Positions 60,235-64,000 of a DNA stretch of 64,000 bases are shown one piece after another. The notes under the pieces were generated by a model. It saw only the letters and a program-made list of their open reading frames with translations. It had not been told where the DNA came from and did no database searches. Within the stretch, counting starts at the first letter, position 1. Every line of letters starts with the position of its first letter. The stretch comes from Bacillota bacterium (GTDB lineage: Bacteria; Armatimonadota; HRBIN16), in assembly GCA_023511455.1 (NCBI GenBank), contig JAIMBJ010000002.1, positions 211,413 through 275,412 of the forward strand, in the 5' to 3' direction. A program made the position numbers and the translations under genes.

Positions 60235-60759
60235 ATGAGAAGAGCAGAACGAGACAGCTGGCGTACCGTCGGATACATCTCCAAGCCGCACGGACTGCAG
60301 GGGGAGGTTTGTGTGTACTCCCTGACCGACTTTCCGGAGCGGTTTGCGAGGGGGGCAAGTCTTTCGCTTTCCCTGCCCGATATGCCGCGTATCACCCTGC
60401 ATGTGGCAGAATCGCGCCCCTTCAAGGGCGGTTACCTGGTGCGCTTCATGGAAATCACCACTGTAGAAGCCGCCGACCGCCTACGCGGCGGATACCTGCA
60501 GGTTCCTATCGACGACCGCATGCCCCTGCCCGAAGATACCTACTATATCGATGACCTTATCGGACTGGACGTGTTCACCGACACCGGCAGGTATCTGGGG
60601 CAGATTGAGGAGGTCATCCTCAACCCCGCCAACGATATCTACCGTGTGGGCGAGATACTCATCCCTGCCGTCTCCGAGTTCGTGCGCGAGATTGACCTGG
60701 TAGCACGCCGGGTGACCATCCATCCCATCCCCGGCTTGCTGCCCGACGAAGAAGAGTAA
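60235..60759 (+). CDS. rimM: Ribosome maturation factor RimM
   Basis: A 174-residue protein. N-terminal barrel domain '[27 protein letters not shown]' in pieces ([11 protein letters not shown] diagnostic) and a C-terminal PRC-barrel with '[16 protein letters not shown]' and EVREIDL-type strand. It binds uS19 and assists 16S rRNA processing. The ATG at 60235 (GCAGGTG 6 nt upstream) gives the normal start; an earlier in-frame ATG lies in the hairpin. Followed 4 nt later by trmD. Confidence 0.94.
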   Translation: MRRAERDSWRTVGYISKPHGLQGEVCVYSLTDFPERFARGASLSLSLPDMPRITLHVAESRPFKGGYLVRFMEITTVEAADRLRGGYLQVPIDDRMPLPEDTYYIDDLIGLDVFTDTGRYLGQIEEVILNPANDIYRVGEILIPAVSEFVREIDLVARRVTIHPIPGLLPDEEE

Positions 60760-60763
60760 GCCC

Positions 60764-61504
60764 ATGCGCATCGATATCGTCACCATCTTTCCTGAGATGG
60801 TCGAGCCGGTCGTGCGATGCAGTATGCTGGCGCGCGGGCAGCAGGCAGGCGTTCTGGAGATAAACACCGTCGACCTGCGACAGTTCACCCACGACAAACA
60901 CCATACCACCGACGATGCCCCTTTCGGCGGAGGCGCAGGAATGGTGATGAAGCCAGAACCCTTCTTCGAAGCAGTGGAGCACCTGCGCGAGCAAGCAGGT
61001 TGGGTGCCTGCCCGCATTGTGGTCACCACCCCACAGGGCAAACTGTTCCATCAGGCGATGGCGGTGGAGTTTGCGCAGGTGCCGCACCTGATTTTACTCT
61101 GTGGACACTACGAGGGCATCGACGAGCGAGTGTGCCAGCATCTGGCGACCGATGAGGTCTCCATTGGCGACTATGTGCTGACAGGCGGCGAGCTGCCCGC
61201 GCTGGTGATTGCCGATGCAGTGGCAAGGTTAGTGCCCGGTGTGCTGGGCAACCCCGAATCGTTACAGCAAGACAGCTTCGTGGATGGGCTGCTGGCGCCG
61301 CCGCAGTATACCCGCCCGGCAGAGTATCGCGGTTACCGCGTGCCCGGTGTGTTGCTATCCGGTCACCATGCCAACATCGCGCGGTGGCGTCGCCTGCAGA
61401 GGCTGTTGCGCACACGCGAACGCCGTCCCGACCTCTGGGAGAGGGTGCGGCTGACGGAAGAGGATTTGGAACTGCTGCGCGGAGCAGATGAACACTGCTC
61501 TTGA
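60764..61504 (+). CDS. trmD: tRNA (guanine-37-N1) methyltransferase
   Basis: A 246-residue SPOUT methyltransferase. The AdoMet knot segments '[13 protein letters not shown]' and '[17 protein letters not shown]' and the N-terminal '[13 protein letters not shown]' are diagnostic. It methylates G37 of tRNAs to keep the reading frame. Usual neighbours are rimM and rplS; here rplS does not follow, the next gene is a transcription regulator. The region 61505-61662 holds an AT-rich stretch and no gene. Confidence 0.96.
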   Translation: MRIDIVTIFPEMVEPVVRCSMLARGQQAGVLEINTVDLRQFTHDKHHTTDDAPFGGGAGMVMKPEPFFEAVEHLREQAGWVPARIVVTTPQGKLFHQAMAVEFAQVPHLILLCGHYEGIDERVCQHLATDEVSIGDYVLTGGELPALVIADAVARLVPGVLGNPESLQQDSFVDGLLAPPQYTRPAEYRGYRVPGVLLSGHHANIARWRRLQRLLRTRERRPDLWERVRLTEEDLELLRGADEHCS

Positions 61505-61662
61505 GCCTCTGCCCGGAAAACGAGCAGACCTTCTACCACTCTCGCTTTTCCAGCGAGGCGAACTTTCGGTCAAAATCCTTCTGTTTATGGTAGAGTGCAT
61601 TACAACACTATAACTGTTTGTTCAATGCATATGATTCTTTTGAAAAAATCTTTCGAAAAAGC

Positions 61663-61709
61663 TTGACTTTTTTGGAGGAGACATCTATACTTGATGTAGA
61701 ACAGTTCTA
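61663..61709 (+). promoter_or_regulatory. Promoter and probable self-operator of the GntR/LacI hybrid regulator
   Basis: TTGACT (61663-61668), 17 bp, TATACT (61686-61691). Immediately downstream lies the inverted repeat TAGAA-CAG-TTCTA (61697-61709) at the expected transcription start, a likely binding site for the regulator itself. Confidence 0.7.
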
Positions 61710-61747
61710 TAACGCTTTGATGAACATTCGGTTGAAGAGGGTGCTCT

Positions 61748-62818
61748 GTGAGAGTCAAGCACGTGTGGATACGCCAGCAGGTGCTGGAGGAAATCCAGCA
61801 GGGGCGGTATGGCAGGCGTCTGCCAACAAAACAGCAACTGGCTGAGCGGTTTGGAGTGAGCGTGGGCACCATATCGCGTGCGCTGGATGCCCTGTGTCAG
61901 GAAGGATGGCTGGAGTATAAACGACGCGCTGGCATCTATGCGTGCGTTCCTTCTGTCCCCCGTGTCAAACAGATAGCCTTCGTGGTAAATGCACCTGCCG
62001 ACGTGATGGAGCATACCTATCACGGACCCCTCTTCCGTGCTTTATGCGATGTGTGTGCTGAGGCGAAGATCAACCTGATGGCAGCTTTCATCCCTGCGTC
62101 GGAATGGCAACACTTGCCGGAGCGCTACCCGGGTACCGCTTTCTATGTAGTGGCACCTCCGGCTCCCAGCGTGGATGTGCTGACCTCCCTCTGGCAGCAG
62201 GGTATCTCTCTGGTGGCGGCTGGAGCATCATGGAGAGAGCCGGTAGCGTTTCCAACCATAGACAGCGACAATCGTGACGGCGCACGGCGCGGCGTAGAGT
62301 ATCTGCTGCATCTGGGACACCGGCGTATCGCATACGTCAACGGCTCGGAGGACAGCACCAACTGCCGGGACCGTCTGGCAGGTTATCTGGACGCTCTGCG
62401 GGCGTGGGGCATCGAGGCGAAGCCTCAGTGGATTATCCGCCCCGATGATGATACTCATCTCTCGCCCTCTGCGCGCAACGCTCTGGTGGACCTGTTGCTC
62501 ACGCCGGATCGCCCTACTGCCATCTTCTGTGCAGGCTATTTCCTCACGCTGGGCGTGATGTCAATTGCCGAGCAACTCGGCATTGCTATTCCACGTCAGA
62601 TAAGCGTTTTGGGCACTGATGACCCTGTGTCGGCGCAGTATCTCAATCCGCCGCTGACCACCCTGCGTCAGCCGCTGTACCAGATGGGCAGGCGGGCAGC
62701 GCAGGTATTGCTGGAAAACGCGACGCGACAGTCCGGACGGACTGTCGCGCATGAAAAATTACCGATGGAGCTGGTTACCCGCGCCTCGTGCGCGCCACCC
62801 GAAGAACAAATCAGGTAG
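61748..62818 (+). CDS. GntR-LacI hybrid transcriptional regulator (AraR-like)
   Basis: A 356-residue regulator with a GntR-type winged helix (about 1-65; GRRLPTKQQLAERFGVSVGT) joined to a LacI/periplasmic-binding-type sugar sensor (about 70-345; HLGHRRIAYVNGS, LGTDDPVSAQYLNPPLTTLR). This combination is known from AraR and similar carbohydrate-responsive repressors. Start GTG after AGAGGG. It is followed directly by the prepilin-small-protein cassette, which it may control. The sugar is unknown. Confidence 0.87.
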   Translation: MRVKHVWIRQQVLEEIQQGRYGRRLPTKQQLAERFGVSVGTISRALDALCQEGWLEYKRRAGIYACVPSVPRVKQIAFVVNAPADVMEHTYHGPLFRALCDVCAEAKINLMAAFIPASEWQHLPERYPGTAFYVVAPPAPSVDVLTSLWQQGISLVAAGASWREPVAFPTIDSDNRDGARRGVEYLLHLGHRRIAYVNGSEDSTNCRDRLAGYLDALRAWGIEAKPQWIIRPDDDTHLSPSARNALVDLLLTPDRPTAIFCAGYFLTLGVMSIAEQLGIAIPRQISVLGTDDPVSAQYLNPPLTTLRQPLYQMGRRAAQVLLENATRQSGRTVAHEKLPMELVTRASCAPPEEQIR

Positions 62819-62887
62819 CAATCGTCTGCTACGGCGGACGTTAGCGATAAAACAAAACAATCTATGTTCGAGGAGGTCGTTTCAACC

Positions 62888-63638
62888 ATGCGACGCAGCG
62901 GTTTTACGCTGATTGAGCTGCTTGTAGTTATCGCGATTATCGCGATACTGGCAGCGATCCTGTTCCCTGTCTTCTCGCAAGCACGCGAGCAGGCACGCAA
63001 GACATCATGTCTGTCCAACACCAAGCAGATTGGGCTCGCAGTGGGTATGTACGTCCAAGATTACGACGAGAGGTTCTTCGTGCAGCCGTGGCCGGGTGGC
63101 TGTCCCGACACCGGCTACTTCACGGTGGACCCGAACCATCCCAAACAGCACTGGGCGACGCTCGTCTACCCGTATGTCAAGAACGGCGGCATTTTCGACT
63201 GCCCCCAGCTACGCGGGTACCACTTACGTGGCAGCCTACGCGCTGTGGGTGTGCGGCGACCCTGAGAGGAAGCGCATTGTGCCGTTCGTCGAGTACGGCA
63301 TCAATGAACTCCTGCTGACCGGCGGCACGTCCCTCGCGGCGATTCAATCGCCTTCCAACATCGGCATCATCGCCGACAACAACTACATCTTCAGCTGGCG
63401 CAACTGCCTCGTGGGTCCGCTGGACAGCCAGCCGCGCTACTACTGGACGGAAGGACGCGGTGGCTGGGAGTTTTATCAGGGCAATCCGCGCCACCAGGGC
63501 GGGATGAACTTCGTGTACGCCGATGGACACGCGAAGTGGGCCCGCGCAACCAACAACCCCAACCCCAAGCCAGACCGACCGTACGAGTGGGGTTACTATC
63601 CGGTGCTGATGTCGGATGATATCTGCACGCCTCCGTAA
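62888..63638 (+). pseudogene. DUF1559 prepilin with a frameshift in a C-run
   Basis: The N-terminus is intact: [20 protein letters not shown], a type IV prepilin cleavage/methylation signal and hydrophobic helix, then the [13 protein letters not shown] and QDYDE motifs. The frame breaks at a run of five C (63202-63206): the first frame runs off into [16 protein letters not shown], while the frame one base on continues [15 protein letters not shown] and ends with VYADGHAKWARA and a natural stop. Removing one C would restore a 249-residue protein. It may be a sequencing error, a phase-variable tract or a true mutation. RBS GAGGAGG. Confidence 0.75.
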
Positions 63639-63657
63639 GCACCAGGGAGGAAAAGCT

Positions 63658-63849
63658 ATGAATAAAAACATCTCGACACCGGTAGCTATCGCGATTATCG
63701 TGGTGGTGCTGCTCGTGGTGGGGTTCTTCCTCTACCGCGGAATGACCGGAGGGGTACAGGGCGACGGTCGTGAAGGTGAAGTGCAGGCAGCCCCTCCTGT
63801 TCCCGGTGGAGGAGCACCGCCCGGCACGGTGGCTCCGGGTAGCCAGTAA
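63658..63849 (+). CDS. Small single-helix membrane protein following prepilin
   Basis: A 63-residue protein with one strong helix (residues 8-26, PVAIAIIVVVLLVVGFF) and a long Gly/Pro/Ala tail (APPVPGGGAPPGTVAPG). RBS GGGAGG 8 nt upstream. It is the counterpart of the protein at 212-415: same size class, same position behind a DUF1559 prepilin, similar tail composition. Function unknown. Confidence 0.7.
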   Translation: MNKNISTPVAIAIIVVVLLVVGFFLYRGMTGGVQGDGREGEVQAAPPVPGGGAPPGTVAPGSQ

Positions 63850-63854
63850 AAACA

Positions 63855-63885
63855 GATGGGGAGAGGTGTTGTTCCTCTCCCCATC
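63855..63885 (+). terminator. Terminator-like hairpin after the small membrane protein
   Basis: GATGGGGAGAGG, loop TGTTGTT, CCTCTCCCCATC, 12-bp stem, 5 nt after the stop codon. Only a short T-stretch (GTTTC) follows, so efficiency is uncertain. Confidence 0.65.
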
Positions 63886-64000
63886 ATCGTTTCACCGCGA
63901 TATTCTGAGATGCTTCGCTGGCACTCTGTTAGTATAGACGTGGGAAAGAGAACATGATACACTCTTTCCACACACCGCCGAGGGGCTGGGACGTTCTATG
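63886..64000. other. Intergenic region and possible next start codon at the edge
   Basis: Contains a fragment similar to the interspersed palindrome of 43873-43941 (TTCTGAGATGCTTCGCTG) near 63903. The last three bases are ATG preceded by GAGGGG 10 nt away, which may start the next gene of the cassette. Confidence 0.4.

Noticed and set aside
1..64000. CRISPR arrays, tRNA and rRNA genes, intact insertion sequences
   Set aside because: No regularly spaced repeats, no tRNA T-arm/acceptor pattern, no rRNA-like sequence and no transposase-like protein were recognised by reading.

Overview
The window looks like a chromosome segment of a diderm, flagellate or otherwise chemotactic, heterotrophic bacterium, most likely a member of the Armatimonadota. 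This is inference from gene content. The supporting content is DUF1559-type prepilins ([16 protein letters not shown] start, QDYDE motif), SLH-domain outer-membrane beta-barrels, Rex, GH57 and GH127 enzymes, HNH-repeat DNA-binding proteins and fairly GC-rich DNA. No rRNA or tRNA gene, CRISPR array, intact insertion sequence or replication origin was recognised.

Layout. 1-1114 (-): edge of a Tat-exported protein, a small one-helix membrane protein and a headless DUF1559 prepilin remnant. 1254-1424: copy A of a dispersed repeat. 1488-7121 (-): polysaccharide deacetylase, glycosyltransferase, HD-GYP protein, SelA and GH57 glucan-branching-type enzyme, packed nearly end to end. 7250-10737: nicotinamidase (+), then a GAF-GGDEF diguanylate cyclase and glutamate formimidoyltransferase (-). 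10890-15244 (+): consensus promoter, a long folded 5' leader and two tandem SLH-porin paralogues. 15331-20771 (+): NSS-family sodium symporter, a 39-residue MetS-like subunit, an LmeA-like protein and gcvT-gcvH-gcvPA. 20941-24631 (+): TPR protein, YfhO-like membrane protein, lytic transglycosylase. 24642-32799: lipid-binding-fold protein (-), adenine methylase (+), then on (-) a glycosyltransferase, DapA-family protein, slipin/NfeD pair, GH127 enzyme and OsmC. 33110-33288 (+): a probable stand-alone small RNA. 33357-37756 (-): chemotaxis operon cheC-cheD-HDOD-cheR-cheY-cheX-yjfB-cheW, without cheA. 37842-43793: epimerase, hydroxyacid dehydrogenase, and a proA-nadD-LCP-rsfS-TPR operon, with a MITE-like element just upstream of proA. 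44110-47236: hypothetical protein, radical SAM protein, GYD protein, ADP-ribosylglycohydrolase. 47449-50870: rex, divergent from a zinc/cadmium-type ArsR regulator and P1B-ATPase. 51125-53309: hybrid histidine kinase and a vapBC pair. 53342-56985 (-): a large frameshifted secreted glycosidase. 57308-61504 (+): HNH-repeat protein, ffh, rpsP, khpA, rimM, trmD. 61748-64000 (+): GntR/LacI hybrid regulator, frameshifted DUF1559 prepilin, small membrane protein.

The themes are envelope building and surface display (SLH porins, LCP protein, glycosyltransferases, lytic enzyme, prepilins), polysaccharide use (GH57, GH127, DUF5696-like glycosidase, deacetylase), c-di-GMP and chemotaxis signalling, and one-carbon/glycine metabolism. 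A prepilin plus small membrane protein cassette appears at both ends of the window, each time with a damaged prepilin gene.

The least explained signals are non-coding: the branched leader before the first SLH gene, the promoter-to-terminator RNA near cheW, a hairpin that would hide the GH127 ribosome-binding site, an attenuator-like leader before the HNH-repeat gene, and a three-copy palindromic repeat whose copies B and C end about 10-16 bp before promoters.
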